Positions 1-10,511 of a stretch of 64,000 nucleotides of DNA are shown one piece after another. This stretch comes from Deefgea chitinilytica. Its GTDB lineage: Bacteria; Pseudomonadota; Gammaproteobacteria; Burkholderiales; Chitinibacteraceae. The translations under genes and the position numbers were made by a program. Where the stretch lies: positions 108,949 through 172,948 of the forward strand of contig NZ_WOFE01000005.1 of assembly GCF_016881405.1 (NCBI RefSeq), in the 5' to 3' direction. Positions within the stretch are counted from its first letter, which is position 1; every line of letters starts with the position of its first letter. The notes beneath the pieces were generated by a model. It saw nothing but the letters and a program-made list of their open reading frames with translations, searched no databases and had not been told where the DNA came from.

Positions 1-476
1 GGCGCTAACGCTACTTTTAAGCGCTGAAAACCTTCCACCATAATTTTTTCTGTACCATCTGGCCCCTCTAATACGGGCAGATGATCACTACTGGCCGCAT
101 CAAACTTTTCGCCATGTGAATTCAGCAAACCAGTACTACCCCACCGCGCTACCGCTTTATGTTCTTCGATATTGACTTCTAAGCGATCTGGCCAGCGGCG
201 GCGAACCTCGACTTGCCTTACCCAAGGTAACTTTTCAAAGTTCTGCCGAGTTTTATCCAAATCCAGCGTAAAAAAAGTGCCTTTTAACTCATTCTTAATC
301 ACGTATTGCAACTGCTCGCGCGTGACATGTGTTAAATCGCCATCTACCTTGATCTTGCGCACCGGAAACAATGGCGAGTGCACCGCCAAAAATAACAGCG
401 AGTAAAACAGCAGCATCAACGCCAATGCAGTGAGCAAATTTGCAAACCACATCAATAACTGCGGCTTATTCCACAT
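1..476 (-). CDS. ftsQ: Cell division protein FtsQ (N-terminal part, cut by window edge)
   Basis: About 158 codons are visible before the window ends. The protein starts MWNKPQLLMWF, with a short cytoplasmic tail, one transmembrane helix at about residues 9-32, then a POTRA-like stretch (FPVRKIKVDGDL) and the start of the beta domain (WVRQVEVRRRWPDRLEVNIEEH), the usual FtsQ layout. FtsQ is a bitopic inner-membrane divisome protein that links FtsL/FtsB to the early cell-division proteins. It is the last visible gene of the dcw operon, 149 bp downstream of ddl. The ATG at 476 was chosen because the helix follows directly, as in other FtsQ proteins. The frame stays open upstream to about 566 but shows no better start. 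No strong ribosome site is visible. Confidence 0.93.
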   Translation of the reverse strand, partial: MWNKPQLLMWFANLLTALALMLLFYSLLFLAVHSPLFPVRKIKVDGDLTHVTREQLQYVIKNELKGTFFTLDLDKTRQNFEKLPWVRQVEVRRRWPDRLEVNIEEHKAVARWGSTGLLNSHGEKFDAASSDHLPVLEGPDGTEKIMVEGFQRLKVALA

Positions 477-579
477 TTGGAAAATCTGCAGTATGTGGTT
501 GCGAAAACTGCACAAGCATATCGAATTCCTAACTGGTGCTTTAAAACACCATCCCTTATGGGTATATTAATGCAGCCAA

Positions 580-588
580 ATTATAACA
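580..588 (-). promoter_or_regulatory. Candidate extended -10 promoter in the ddl-ftsQ gap
   Basis: On the minus strand the gap holds TGT-TATAAT, an extended -10 element with a perfect TATAAT hexamer, about 105 bp before the ftsQ start. No good -35 box lies 16-18 bp upstream, as is common for extended -10 promoters. An inverted repeat (GGGTATAT at 560-567 and ATATACCC at 601-608) surrounds it. It may give ftsQ and later genes transcription independent of the mraZ promoter. This is a motif match only. Confidence 0.35.
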
Positions 589-625
589 AGAGTTGCAAGG
601 ATATACCCTTACAAATCAATATATT

Positions 626-1531
626 TCACAAAGTTGTTGCTAAAATTTTCATCACTAGCGCTTCATAACTTAAACCAGCCTCACGCGCGCACATTGGGAA
701 CAAACTATGCGTCGTCATTCCGGGCGCGGTATTGGCCTCGAGCAAGAAAATCTTGCCATCTTCGTCGGTTAAAAAGTCAATCCGCGCCCAGCCCGTCGCT
801 CCTAAAATACGGTACGCCTTTTCCGCCAAACTACGAGCTTGCTGTTCTTTTTCATCTGATAAACCAGATGGACAGTGGTACACCGTATCGTCACGTATAT
901 ATTTCGATTCGTAGTCGTAAAACTCGGTTTGCGGAACAATTTTCACCGTCGGTAAGGCTTGTCCATCCAAAACAGCGCATGTATATTCACCACCACCAAT
1001 ATTGCGCTCGGCTAAAACTACGGATTTATGCCGAGATACCTCTGCCCACGCGGCACTCACATCAAGTAATGACTTCAACTTAACCACGCCAACACTCGAA
1101 CCTTCATTCGCAGGCTTCACAAACAAAGGCAAGCCTAATTCTTGAACCGCTAGTTTTAGTTCTTCCGCACTGTCCACAATTCGATAATCTGGCACCGGTA
1201 AACCCACGGCTTCCCACAGCAATTTAGTTCGCCACTTATCCATACCAATTGCAGAAGCCATCACGCCGCAGCCGGTGTAAGGTACACCAAGAAACTCCAG
1301 CGCCCCCTGAATCGTGCCGTCTTCCCCACCACGACCATGTAAAATTAGAAATGCACGATCAAAACCTTCTGTTTTCAACAATTGCAGTGGTTTTTCAGCC
1401 GGATCAAATGCATGCGCATCAACACCACTTGCTTGTAATGCTGCCAATACCCCTGCACCGCTCATCAACGACACTTCTCGCTCTGCTGAACTGCCACCCA
1501 TGATGACGGCTACTTTTCCATACTGATTCAT
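626..1531 (-). CDS. ddl: D-alanine--D-alanine ligase
   Basis: This 301-residue cytoplasmic ATP-grasp enzyme joins two D-alanines for the peptidoglycan stem peptide. It begins with the typical [19 protein letters not shown]. The central ATP-grasp residues ([15 protein letters not shown]) and the metal-binding end ([18 protein letters not shown]) are intact, and length matches the short DdlB form. It overlaps murC by 4 bp (ATGA), so translation is coupled. The position between murC and ftsQ is the normal one in betaproteobacterial dcw clusters. Confidence 0.97.
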   Translation of the reverse strand: MNQYGKVAVIMGGSSAEREVSLMSGAGVLAALQASGVDAHAFDPAEKPLQLLKTEGFDRAFLILHGRGGEDGTIQGALEFLGVPYTGCGVMASAIGMDKWRTKLLWEAVGLPVPDYRIVDSAEELKLAVQELGLPLFVKPANEGSSVGVVKLKSLLDVSAAWAEVSRHKSVVLAERNIGGGEYTCAVLDGQALPTVKIVPQTEFYDYESKYIRDDTVYHCPSGLSDEKEQQARSLAEKAYRILGATGWARIDFLTDEDGKIFLLEANTAPGMTTHSLFPMCAREAGLSYEALVMKILATTL

Positions 1532-2922
1532 TTCACCATCTCACTTAACAACTTCGGTGTATTTCCAATCGTGCCAGCCCCCATCGTAACCACCACATCA
1601 CCATCACGAACAGCGGCAAGGATTGCCGTTGGCATATCGGCAATGTTCTCCACAAACACCGGCTCAACTTTGCCTGCCACCCGCACTGCTCGTGCCAATG
1701 AGCGGCCATCGGCGGCAACGATTGGCGCTTCACCAGCGGCGTAAACCTCAGCCAGCAGTAAGCCATCAACGGTGTTGAGCACTTTGACAAAATCTTCGAA
1801 GCAATCCCGGGTGCGGGTATAGCGATGCGGTTGGAATGCCAACATCAAGCGACGGCCTGGAAATGCGCCACGCGCGGCCGCCAAAGTCGCTGCCATTTCG
1901 ACGGGATGATGTCCATAATCGTCAACCAAAGTGAACGAACCACCCGCAGCAAGCGGCACTTCGCCGTAGCGCTGGAAGCGACGTCCTACGCCTTGGAATG
2001 CCGCCAATGCCGCCACAATCGCCGCCTCATCCGCGCCGACTTCAATCCCAATCGCAATCGCCGCCAAGGCATTGAGCACGTTATGCATGCCCGGCATATT
2101 CAACGTCACGGCAAGGCGACGAGATTCACCGTTTTCCCAAACCGCATCGAAGCGCATCTGGCCATTAGCAGCGACGATATTTTCTGCCCGCAACATGGCA
2201 TCTTCACTCACGCCATAGGTCGTTACAGGGCTAGTGACTTTCGGCAAAATCGAGCGCACATGCGGATCATCGATGCACAAAATCGCGCGACCATAAAACG
2301 GCAAGTGGTGCAGAAAATCGATAAAAGCTTGTTTTAATTTCTCGAAATCATGACCATAGGTATCCATATGGTCTGCGTCGATATTCGTCACGACCGAAAT
2401 CACCGGAGTGAGCAATAAGAAAGACGCATCGCTTTCATCGGCTTCGGCAACCAGAAAATCACCCTGCCCCAAACGTGCATTCGAGCCTGCTGCGTGCAAT
2501 TTGCCGCCGATCACAAACGTCGGATCGAGTCCTGCTGCTTCGAGTACGCTGGCACTGAGACTGGTCGTTGTCGTTTTGCCATGTGTACCTGCAATCGCAA
2601 TGCCTTGTTTCAAGCGCATCAGCTCAGCCAACATCATTGCACGAGGCACCACGGGAATCTTACGTTGGCGAGCTTCAATCACTTCGGGATTATCGTCTTT
2701 CACCGCACTAGAAATCACCACCACATCGGCATTGGCCACATACTCAGCAGCATGACCTTGGAACACCTCGGCACCAGCAGCCGCTAAACGCTGGGTGGTT
2801 GCACTTACCCCCAAATCAGTACCACTGACCTCAAAACCAAGGTTCAGTAGCACTTCAGCAATGCCGCTCATACCGACACCGCCAATACCTACGAAATGAA
2901 TGCGTTTTACTTTATGTTTCAT
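1528..2922 (-). CDS. murC: UDP-N-acetylmuramate--L-alanine ligase
   Basis: MurC (464 residues) adds L-alanine to UDP-MurNAc, the first Mur ligase step, in the cytoplasm. The N-terminal UDP-binding fold shows [12 protein letters not shown], and the ATP-binding P-loop GTHGKTT lies at about residues 112-118. The central domain ([12 protein letters not shown]) and C-terminal domain (DDYGHHPVE) carry family motifs. It overlaps murG by 4 bp at its start and ddl by 4 bp at its end. Length is normal. Confidence 0.98.
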   Translation of the reverse strand: MKHKVKRIHFVGIGGVGMSGIAEVLLNLGFEVSGTDLGVSATTQRLAAAGAEVFQGHAAEYVANADVVVISSAVKDDNPEVIEARQRKIPVVPRAMMLAELMRLKQGIAIAGTHGKTTTTSLSASVLEAAGLDPTFVIGGKLHAAGSNARLGQGDFLVAEADESDASFLLLTPVISVVTNIDADHMDTYGHDFEKLKQAFIDFLHHLPFYGRAILCIDDPHVRSILPKVTSPVTTYGVSEDAMLRAENIVAANGQMRFDAVWENGESRRLAVTLNMPGMHNVLNALAAIAIGIEVGADEAAIVAALAAFQGVGRRFQRYGEVPLAAGGSFTLVDDYGHHPVEMAATLAAARGAFPGRRLMLAFQPHRYTRTRDCFEDFVKVLNTVDGLLLAEVYAAGEAPIVAADGRSLARAVRVAGKVEPVFVENIADMPTAILAAVRDGDVVVTMGAGTIGNTPKLLSEMVK

Positions 2923-3986
2923 TCTGCCAATTCTTTTATTACTGCAACGACGGCGTCAGTTGCATGAGGTTGTGCCAATACTCGTGCCGCTGTAGCCATC
3001 GCAAGGCAACGTTCACGAGTGATTTCTTGAATTAATTGCGCTAATTTTTCAGGACTGCTCGCAGTTTGCGGCAATAAAATCCCTGCCCCAGCATCACTGA
3101 GGAATTTTGCATTGCCAGTTTGATGATCATCCACGGCATGCGGAAACGGCACCAAGACACTCGCCGCACCAACGCATGCCAATTCAGCGACAGTCAAAGC
3201 GCCAGAGCGGCATAATACCCAATCCGCATCGGCATACGCTTGTGCCATATCGGCAATAAATGCGACACAATTGGCCTTCACGCCGACTGCAGCATAATTT
3301 GCTTTAAGCGCCTCAATATGCTTTTCACCTGACTGATGTGTCACGACGGGGCGAAGGTGCTCTGGAATTAACGCTAATGCTTGTGGCAGTTGCTCATTAA
3401 ACACTTGCGCCCCCAAACTCCCGCCTACGACGAGTAACTTTAATGGGCCAGAGCGTCCCGCAAATCGCGTTTCCGGTTCCAACACCGTATTCATCTCTTC
3501 ACGCACTGGATTGCCAACACAACCCGCTTGATTCGGAAAGGCGGTAGGAAATGCAAACAACACACGATTAGCGATTTTCGCCAACACACGATTAGTCAAA
3601 CCAGCAACCGAGTTTTGCTCATGAATCACCAGCGGTAGCCAGCACAAACGCATCGCAACTCCACCGGGAAAGCCAGTAAAGCCACCAAAACCAATCGCCA
3701 CATCGGGGCGACGGCGGAAAATCAAATTAAGCGCTGTCAACAAAGCCTTCGCCTGGATCCACGGCTGGCTCAATTTTTTCCACAGTCCTTTACCGCGCAC
3801 ACCCGTAATATCTAAAGTCACCAAGTCGATGCCATGTGGCGGAACTACGCGCGTTTCCATCGCACCTTTTGCACCCAACCAAACCACATCCCAACCGTCT
3901 GCACGCACTGCATTTGCAACTGCCAAGGCGGGAAAAATATGCCCACCAGTGCCACCCGCCATCACCAAGAGGGTACGCTTTTTCAT
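2919..3986 (-). CDS. murG: UDP-N-acetylglucosamine transferase MurG (lipid II synthesis)
   Basis: MurG (355 residues, GT28) transfers GlcNAc from UDP-GlcNAc to lipid I at the inner face of the membrane, giving lipid II. The N-terminal glycine-rich loop [14 protein letters not shown] and the C-terminal UDP-sugar site ([19 protein letters not shown] followed by [14 protein letters not shown]) are intact. It overlaps ftsW and murC by 4 bp on either side, consistent with one co-translated operon. Confidence 0.98.
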   Translation of the reverse strand: MKKRTLLVMAGGTGGHIFPALAVANAVRADGWDVVWLGAKGAMETRVVPPHGIDLVTLDITGVRGKGLWKKLSQPWIQAKALLTALNLIFRRRPDVAIGFGGFTGFPGGVAMRLCWLPLVIHEQNSVAGLTNRVLAKIANRVLFAFPTAFPNQAGCVGNPVREEMNTVLEPETRFAGRSGPLKLLVVGGSLGAQVFNEQLPQALALIPEHLRPVVTHQSGEKHIEALKANYAAVGVKANCVAFIADMAQAYADADWVLCRSGALTVAELACVGAASVLVPFPHAVDDHQTGNAKFLSDAGAGILLPQTASSPEKLAQLIQEITRERCLAMATAARVLAQPHATDAVVAVIKELAE

Positions 3987-5170
3987 ACGTTGTACCCCCG
4001 TATCATTTGGCGATTTTCATAGTCAATTCGCATTAAAAAACCCAAAGCCAATAAATTGGCCACAATCCCTGAGCCACCAAATGAAAGCAATGGCAAAGTC
4101 AAACCTTTCGTTGGCATAACGCCCATATTCACGCCGATATTAATCACCGCCTGAAAGCCAATCCAAATACCCACGCCTTGTGCAGCTAATGATTGCCAAT
4201 GCCGCTCTAATTTATTGGCTTGCACACCAATTGCAAACGCGCGAAATACCAAAAAGGCAAACAAACAAATTACAACCGCCACACCGATAAAACCAAATTC
4301 TTCAGCAATAATCGCCATTAAAAAGTCAGTATGTGCTTCGGGCAAATAAGAAAGTTTCTCAACACTTAAACCCAAACCTACGCCAGTTAATTCACCTCGG
4401 CCAAATGCAATCAAGGAATGACTTAATTGGTAGCCTTTGCCATATGGATCTTGCCAAGGATCTAAAAAACCCAATACGCGTGCTCGGCGATATGGGCTCG
4501 TTGCAATCAAAGTAAAAAAAGCGCCGCCCAGAACCACGACCAAGCCTGCAAAAAGCTGCCAACTAAATCCAGCTAAAAACAAGATCCCCACGGCAATCGC
4601 TGTGACGACAATCAATGCACCCATATCGGGTTGGGCAAGTAACAGCCCACCAACGACGGTCATCACAATCGCTAATGGAAATAAAACTTTAGAAAAACTC
4701 TCCGACATTTTTGCGTTCATGCTGCCATTTTTTCGAACGCTATAATCAGCGGCATACAGAACAACAAAATACTTAACCAATTCTGATGGTTGTAGATTAA
4801 TCACAAACAAACCCAGCCAACGGCGGCTACCATTCACTTCACGGCCGATACCAGGAATTAAGACCAATATCAGTAATACAATGCCGCCAATAAATAAAAT
4901 CGGTGCAAATTTACGCCATGTTTCGGTCGGGATATTGAATGCAATAAATGCCGCGATACAGCCAACAAAAACAAAAACAGCATGACGAATTAAAAAATAA
5001 TTCGACTTAAAACCGGTGTCTTTATCCACTTCCGCCATCGCAATCGATGAGGAATACACCATCACCAAGCCAATCGTCAGCAACATGATGATGCCCCAGA
5101 AAAGTGCCTGATCGTAGGCACTCATCGTGGGTTTCATGCGCTTCATGGCTTGGTAAAAAATTTGACGCAT
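3983..5170 (-). CDS. ftsW: Septal peptidoglycan polymerase FtsW
   Basis: FtsW (395 residues) is a SEDS-family glycosyltransferase that polymerises lipid II at the septum together with the transpeptidase FtsI. It has about ten hydrophobic helices, and the hallmark PTKGLTLPLLSFGGSG near the C-terminus is present, as is the R-X-L-GFLDPW motif of the large periplasmic loop. The gene shares its last/first base with murD and overlaps murG by 4 bp. The start MRQIFYQAMKRMKPT gives a normal cytoplasmic tail; an internal Met is possible. Confidence 0.96.
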   Translation of the reverse strand: MRQIFYQAMKRMKPTMSAYDQALFWGIIMLLTIGLVMVYSSSIAMAEVDKDTGFKSNYFLIRHAVFVFVGCIAAFIAFNIPTETWRKFAPILFIGGIVLLILVLIPGIGREVNGSRRWLGLFVINLQPSELVKYFVVLYAADYSVRKNGSMNAKMSESFSKVLFPLAIVMTVVGGLLLAQPDMGALIVVTAIAVGILFLAGFSWQLFAGLVVVLGGAFFTLIATSPYRRARVLGFLDPWQDPYGKGYQLSHSLIAFGRGELTGVGLGLSVEKLSYLPEAHTDFLMAIIAEEFGFIGVAVVICLFAFLVFRAFAIGVQANKLERHWQSLAAQGVGIWIGFQAVINIGVNMGVMPTKGLTLPLLSFGGSGIVANLLALGFLMRIDYENRQMIRGYNV

Positions 5171-6567
5171 TACTGCTCCAAACCTTTCACCGCAGCGATA
5201 AACACTTCTGCACGATGGTGATAATTTTTAAACATATCTAAACTGGCGCAAGCCGGAGAGAGCAAGACCACATCACCTGGTTCTGCAAAGTTACTCGCAA
5301 CCGTCACAGCCATTTCCAAAGTTGGCACCATCATCACCGGCAAGTAATTGTCGTCATCATCCGGTAAATATGCCGATGTCGCTTCATTCAGTGTTTCCGC
5401 CAAGGCGGGCGCATCACGGCCAATCAGCAAAACTGCACGGCAGATACGCTCGCAAGCGTCAAGCAAGGGTGAAAAATCCTGCCCTTTCCCATCACCACCC
5501 GCGATTAACACGACGGGGCGGGTCATGCCTTTGAGCGCAGCTTCAGTCGCGCCCACATTGGTGCCTTTCGAATCGTCGTAATACGCAACGCCGTTGACTT
5601 CAGCAACAAACTCAACGCGATGCGGTAGACCTTTGAAATTTTTCAATGCATGAATCAGAGGCTCAACTGCCAAACCCGCTGCGCGGCATAAAGCAATCGA
5701 AGCCAAGGCATTCACTGAGTTATGCAAACCGGCAATCGGTAATTCAGACGCCTTCATTAACTCAACGTCACCGCAGCACAAACTAAAATCACCATCAATT
5801 TCACGCAAGCCATACTCAGAATCGTTACGTGGTGTATCAGCCCCAAACCAAATAATTTCTCTGGCTTGGCGAGCCATACCCCGGCACCAGCCATCTTCAC
5901 GATTCAACACTTGGACACCAACACCAGCAAAAATACTGGCTTTCGTCGCCGCGTATTCTTTCATGCCGGCATAACGATCTAAATGGTCTTCCGACACATT
6001 CAGCACCGTCGCCGCCACTGGTGCTAATGAGCGCGTGGTTTCCAATTGGAAACTCGATAATTCCAACACCCAGATATCCGGCCACTGGCCACGCGCTTCC
6101 CATTCGGCCAAAGCGGCAAGCACAGGGACACCAATATTGCCCGCCATCACGGTAGTTTTTCCGGCGGCTTCGCACATTTGCGCCACCATCGTCGTCACGG
6201 TGGATTTACCATTTGAGCCAGTAATCGCAATCACTTGGCTTGGTTTACCAACCAAGGCTTGCGCTAACAATTCCACATCGCCCAATACGGGAATACCGTG
6301 TGCAATTGCAGCTGCAATTTCTGGCGTCGCCAATGGCACACCAGGACTGGTAATCAGCAGCTCAGCATCAGCAAAAGTATCAACATTGAAAGACCCCAGA
6401 CGTAAGCCAACGCCAGGTAGTTCTGCTTGAATATTGGCTAAATTCGGCGGTGTATTACGACTATCAGCGACAGTGACCCGCGCGCCTTTACTCGCCAACC
6501 AGCGTGCCGTCGCCAAACCGGTATCGCCTAGACCAACAACCACACAATGTTTTGCAGTGAGTTCCAT
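5170..6567 (-). CDS. murD: UDP-N-acetylmuramoyl-L-alanine--D-glutamate ligase
   Basis: MurD (465 residues) adds D-glutamate to UDP-MurNAc-L-Ala. The N-terminal Rossmann-like motif is VVGLGDTGLATARWL and the P-loop GSNGKST lies at about residues 117-123. Conserved central (NVSEDHLDRY) and C-terminal (YYDDSKGTNVGAT and LLSPACASLDMF) motifs are intact. It sits 6 bp after mraY in the dcw operon. Confidence 0.98.
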   Translation of the reverse strand: MELTAKHCVVVGLGDTGLATARWLASKGARVTVADSRNTPPNLANIQAELPGVGLRLGSFNVDTFADAELLITSPGVPLATPEIAAAIAHGIPVLGDVELLAQALVGKPSQVIAITGSNGKSTVTTMVAQMCEAAGKTTVMAGNIGVPVLAALAEWEARGQWPDIWVLELSSFQLETTRSLAPVAATVLNVSEDHLDRYAGMKEYAATKASIFAGVGVQVLNREDGWCRGMARQAREIIWFGADTPRNDSEYGLREIDGDFSLCCGDVELMKASELPIAGLHNSVNALASIALCRAAGLAVEPLIHALKNFKGLPHRVEFVAEVNGVAYYDDSKGTNVGATEAALKGMTRPVVLIAGGDGKGQDFSPLLDACERICRAVLLIGRDAPALAETLNEATSAYLPDDDDNYLPVMMVPTLEMAVTVASNFAEPGDVVLLSPACASLDMFKNYHHRAEVFIAAVKGLEQ

Positions 6568-6573
6568 CTTTGC

Positions 6574-7659
6574 TTACCGTAATTTCAACGTGGCTAGGCC
6601 AATCAAGACCAAGAGCATGGTGATAATCCAGAAACGAACTACAACTTGCGTTTCTTTCCAGCCTTTTAATTCGTAGTGATGATGCAATGGCGCCATCCGA
6701 AATACGCGTTTCCCCGTCATCTTGAAGCTAGCAACCTGAATCATCACCGAAAGCGCTTCTACGACAAACACACCACCCATAATCAATAAAACGATTTCTT
6801 GGCGAACAATCACCGCCACAACACCTAAGCCAGCACCGAGTGCCAACGCACCCACGTCGCCCATAAAGACTTCAGCGGGATAAGCGTTAAACCACAAAAA
6901 GCCTAAGCCAGCACCAACAATTGCCGCACAAAAAACAATCAATTCACCCGCGCCCGCCACATGCGGCACGCCAAGATAGGTCGCAAATTTAAAATTACCG
7001 GCCACATAAGCGAAAATGCAAAATGCGCCAGCGACCAATACCACCGGCATAATCGCCAAGCCATCTAAGCCATCAGTCAGATTGACCGCATTACTAGTAC
7101 CGACAATCACGAAATAGGTCAAAATACAAAAACCAATCGCGCCAAACGGGTAGAGAATTTCTTTGTAAAACGGAATGATGAAACCGGTATTGCTCGCATC
7201 GCTACCAAAATTCACCAAGAACAATCCTGCGCCAATCGCAATTGCCGACTGCCAAAACATTTTGGCTTTAGCCGATAATCCTTTAGGATTTTTCAGTGCG
7301 ACTTTTTTGTAATCATCAACAAAGCCAATCACTCCTGTTGCCAAGGTCACCACGAGTACCAGCCACACATAGTGATTGCGTAAATCCCCCCACAGCAAGG
7401 TCGTCAAACCAATCGAGAGCAAAATTAAAGTGCCGCCCATCGTTGGCGTACCCGCTTTCACCAAATGCGTTTGCGGGCCATCATCGCGCACCGCTTGACC
7501 GACTTTCAATTCAGCTAATTTACGAATCACCCATGGACCTAAAGTCCATGAAATCGTCAGAGCCGTAATCGTTGCCAATATCGCTCGTAAAGTGAGGTAA
7601 TTAAACACATTAAAGGCGCGAACTGATTCGCCGAGCCATTGCAACAACATCAGCAACAT
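6574..7659 (-). CDS. mraY: Phospho-N-acetylmuramoyl-pentapeptide transferase (lipid I synthesis)
   Basis: MraY (361 residues) is a ten-helix inner-membrane enzyme that moves phospho-MurNAc-pentapeptide onto undecaprenyl phosphate. The metal-binding motif [10 protein letters not shown] and the C-terminal [12 protein letters not shown] are intact, as is FVDDYKK. The start [23 protein letters not shown] matches the family. It overlaps murF by 10 bp, in keeping with coupled translation. Confidence 0.98.
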   Translation of the reverse strand: MLLMLLQWLGESVRAFNVFNYLTLRAILATITALTISWTLGPWVIRKLAELKVGQAVRDDGPQTHLVKAGTPTMGGTLILLSIGLTTLLWGDLRNHYVWLVLVVTLATGVIGFVDDYKKVALKNPKGLSAKAKMFWQSAIAIGAGLFLVNFGSDASNTGFIIPFYKEILYPFGAIGFCILTYFVIVGTSNAVNLTDGLDGLAIMPVVLVAGAFCIFAYVAGNFKFATYLGVPHVAGAGELIVFCAAIVGAGLGFLWFNAYPAEVFMGDVGALALGAGLGVVAVIVRQEIVLLIMGGVFVVEALSVMIQVASFKMTGKRVFRMAPLHHHYELKGWKETQVVVRFWIITMLLVLIGLATLKLR

Positions 7660-9023
7660 GGCTGCACTCCTTCTAAAGCGTTAACAATTTCTTCCATTCG
7701 CATAAAACGCGAACCTTTCACCAAAACTTGCGATTGCGGCGTAAGCAACTCATTCAAAGCACGCAGTAAGTCAGCCTTATTTGCAAAGTGCTGCGCCCCC
7801 TCACCAAATGCATTTACCGCATGGGTCATCTGTTCACCAGTGGCCAACAAGGCGCTAATCCCTTGCTCGCGGGCATACGCGCCAATTTCAGCGTGACGTT
7901 CAGCCGCATCTTCACCCACTTCACCCATATCGCCGATCACCAAAACGGTGTTTTGCCGGGTGCTTTGCCCAATTGCAGACAGCACATCAATCGCTGCGCG
8001 CATTGAATCCGGATTGGCGTTGTAGGTGTCATCAAGGACTTTGGCGCCATTGGCCGCTTGCTTCGCTTGCAAACGACCTTTTACGCCCCCCCATGCAGAG
8101 AGGCCTTTGGCGATATCGGCGAGTGGAATTTGTAATGCGATAGCCGATGCGGCGGCAGCCAGCGCATTGCGCACATTGTGCAAACCTGGCACAGCTAAGC
8201 TAACGTTAGCCGTCCCCAAGGGCGTGGCTAATTTAAAAGTACTGCCCGCCGCATGCAGCTCAATTTGCTCGGCTGTGATTTCTGCGTCTTGCAAGCCAAA
8301 AGAAATTTGTGCATGAGACGCCGACAACCCACGCCATAAACCGGCAAAGTCATCATCTGAATTAATGATTGCCACACCGTCGTGCACTAAACCAGCAAAA
8401 ATCTCACCTTTGGCTTTTGCCACCCCAGCCACTGAGCCCAATGCTTCCAAGTGTGCTGCACCCGCGTTATTCACCACGGCAACATCAGGTCGCGCAATAT
8501 GGGTAAGATAATCAATCTCACCAAAATGATTCATCCCCATTTCAGCGACCACAAATCGGTGCTCTGAGCGAATACCCAATAGCGTCAAAGGTAAACCGAT
8601 GTGATTATTCAAATTACCTTTGGTCGCATGGACTAGATCCGGATTTCCAACATGAGCAGCGAAAATCGCCGCCAGCATTTCTTTGAGTGAGGTTTTGCCA
8701 TTACTACCAGTAATTGCCACTAGCGGTTGATTAGCATGCTTTGCACGCCAATACCCTGCCAGCAACCCCAAAGCCTGCAAAGTGTCATCGACGATAATGC
8801 AATCACCATCCATGGCACGTTCAACCATCACCGCCACTGCACCTTGTGCGAAAGCTTGGGCGACAAAATCATGGGCATCAAAACGCTCGCCTTTGAGCGC
8901 AACAAACAAATCACCACTGCGAATATCACGGCTATCGGTAGTGACGCGCGTAAACACTAGCTCAGGTTTTCCCTGTAACTTGGCTCCCAGCGCTTGCGCA
9001 GTTTCCTGCAAATTCAACATCAT
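7650..9023 (-). CDS. murF: UDP-N-acetylmuramoyl-tripeptide--D-alanyl-D-alanine ligase
   Basis: MurF (457 residues) attaches the D-Ala-D-Ala made by Ddl to the UDP-MurNAc tripeptide. The P-loop GSNGKTS is at about residues 106-112, followed by the expected [11 protein letters not shown] and [14 protein letters not shown] motifs. Two Met codons stand in a row at the start; either could be used. It lies 3 bp after murE. Length and domain order are normal. Confidence 0.97.
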   Translation of the reverse strand: MMLNLQETAQALGAKLQGKPELVFTRVTTDSRDIRSGDLFVALKGERFDAHDFVAQAFAQGAVAVMVERAMDGDCIIVDDTLQALGLLAGYWRAKHANQPLVAITGSNGKTSLKEMLAAIFAAHVGNPDLVHATKGNLNNHIGLPLTLLGIRSEHRFVVAEMGMNHFGEIDYLTHIARPDVAVVNNAGAAHLEALGSVAGVAKAKGEIFAGLVHDGVAIINSDDDFAGLWRGLSASHAQISFGLQDAEITAEQIELHAAGSTFKLATPLGTANVSLAVPGLHNVRNALAAAASAIALQIPLADIAKGLSAWGGVKGRLQAKQAANGAKVLDDTYNANPDSMRAAIDVLSAIGQSTRQNTVLVIGDMGEVGEDAAERHAEIGAYAREQGISALLATGEQMTHAVNAFGEGAQHFANKADLLRALNELLTPQSQVLVKGSRFMRMEEIVNALEGVQPCC

Positions 9024-9026
9024 TAC

Positions 9027-10511
9027 TTACCTTTTACTTTTTTTCGCCAATGCAGCACTGGCGACTTCTACATCATCAAAATGATGGCGCACGCCATTCA
9101 CTTCTTGATACGTTTCATGGCCTTTACCTGCGATCAGAATCACATCAGTGCTTGCCGCCATATCAATGGTGTCGGTAATCGCATGAAAACGGTCAGATTC
9201 AATTGCATAATTGGCATTCCCCGTGCCCGGTACGCCTTCTACCCCTGCCACAATTTGCTCAATGATTTCACGCGGTTTTTCCGTGCGTGGGTTGTCACTG
9301 GTCACGACAACGGCATCGGCCAAGCGACAAGCGATTTCACCCATCAACGGGCGCTTACCATTATCTCGGTCGCCACCACAACCAAAGACGCAGTACAAAC
9401 GAGAATTCACCGGCATGGCTTCACGCAAGGTGAGTAAAGCTTTTTCTAAGGCATCTGGGGTATGGGCATAATCCACCACCACCATCGGCTTACCAAAGCC
9501 CCCTAAGCATTGCATCCGCCCCGGCGCCGAACGAATTTGCCCCAGAACACGGCAGGCGTCTTCTAATGCCACACCATCGGCAAGTAACACCCCTAAACAC
9601 GCGAGCAAGTTACTTACGTTAAAACGTCCTAACAGCGGAGAATTAATCGCAGCTTCCCCCAGTGGCGTATCCACCACCAAAGAAATTCCATCAAGCGATG
9701 ACTCAAAATGCTTTACCCGCAAATTGCCTTGGTTAAAACCATACGAATACACCTTGGGAGCGGTGGTGAATTCTAATAACTCACGGCCAAATGCGTCATC
9801 GGCATTAATTACAGCGGTTTGCAAACCTTCCCACTCAAACAATTTTGCTTTTGCCGCGGCATACGCAGCCATCGTGCCGTGATAATCCAAATGGTCACGC
9901 GTCAAATTGGTAAACACTGCCGTTTTAAATGGCACACCATGCGCTCGCGCCTGTACCAAACCGTGTGAAGACACTTCCATCACGGCATGGGTTGCGCCTT
10001 GGGCGCGAAACTTAGCTAACCATGTTTGCAAACCGATCGGATCAAGCGTTGTATGACTAGAACTTTCCAGCGCGCCTAAAAAACCATTGCCCAGCGTACC
10101 CAGTACACCCGTTTTATTGCCCAAACTATCAAAGGCTTGTGCCAGCCAATTCGCAATCGATGTCTTACCATTCGTACCGGTAATACCCACCACGGGCATC
10201 AAGCCAGAGTCGTTATTTAATATAGCGCAGGCAACCATACCCGCCTGATAGCGCAAGGCAGGCACCGCGATGTTTTTAACATTCCACGCGGGATTCCAAC
10301 TAAAACCCTCTTCTTCCCAAACCACCGCTGCTGCACCGTTCGCGATGGCATCTGCAATATACTGACGGCCATCGGCGTACTCGCCCTGAAAAGCAAAGAA
10401 CACATCGCCCGCTACCACCTTGCGACTATCGACAAGCAAAGGCCGACCGCCGACTAAATCAATCACCGCAGACAAATCAAAGGCAGGCAACTCCCAGCTC
10501 GCTGGCTTCAT
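9027..10511 (-). CDS. murE: UDP-MurNAc-L-Ala-D-Glu:meso-diaminopimelate ligase
   Basis: MurE (494 residues) adds the third stem-peptide residue. The P-loop GTNGKTS is at about residues 112-118, and the DNPR motif (VVTSDNPRTEKP) that selects meso-diaminopimelate over lysine is present, so the cell wall should be of the Gram-negative A1gamma type. The end carries the conserved AGKGHETYQ. It overlaps ftsI by 4 bp. Confidence 0.98.
   Translation of the reverse strand: MKPASWELPAFDLSAVIDLVGGRPLLVDSRKVVAGDVFFAFQGEYADGRQYIADAIANGAAAVVWEEEGFSWNPAWNVKNIAVPALRYQAGMVACAILNNDSGLMPVVGITGTNGKTSIANWLAQAFDSLGNKTGVLGTLGNGFLGALESSSHTTLDPIGLQTWLAKFRAQGATHAVMEVSSHGLVQARAHGVPFKTAVFTNLTRDHLDYHGTMAAYAAAKAKLFEWEGLQTAVINADDAFGRELLEFTTAPKVYSYGFNQGNLRVKHFESSLDGISLVVDTPLGEAAINSPLLGRFNVSNLLACLGVLLADGVALEDACRVLGQIRSAPGRMQCLGGFGKPMVVVDYAHTPDALEKALLTLREAMPVNSRLYCVFGCGGDRDNGKRPLMGEIACRLADAVVVTSDNPRTEKPREIIEQIVAGVEGVPGTGNANYAIESDRFHAITDTIDMAASTDVILIAGKGHETYQEVNGVRHHFDDVEVASAALAKKSKR

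Noticed and set aside
1825..2337. 170-codon plus-strand ORF opposite murC
   Set aside because: Antisense shadow of a conserved gene with His/Arg-rich composition typical of such shadows.
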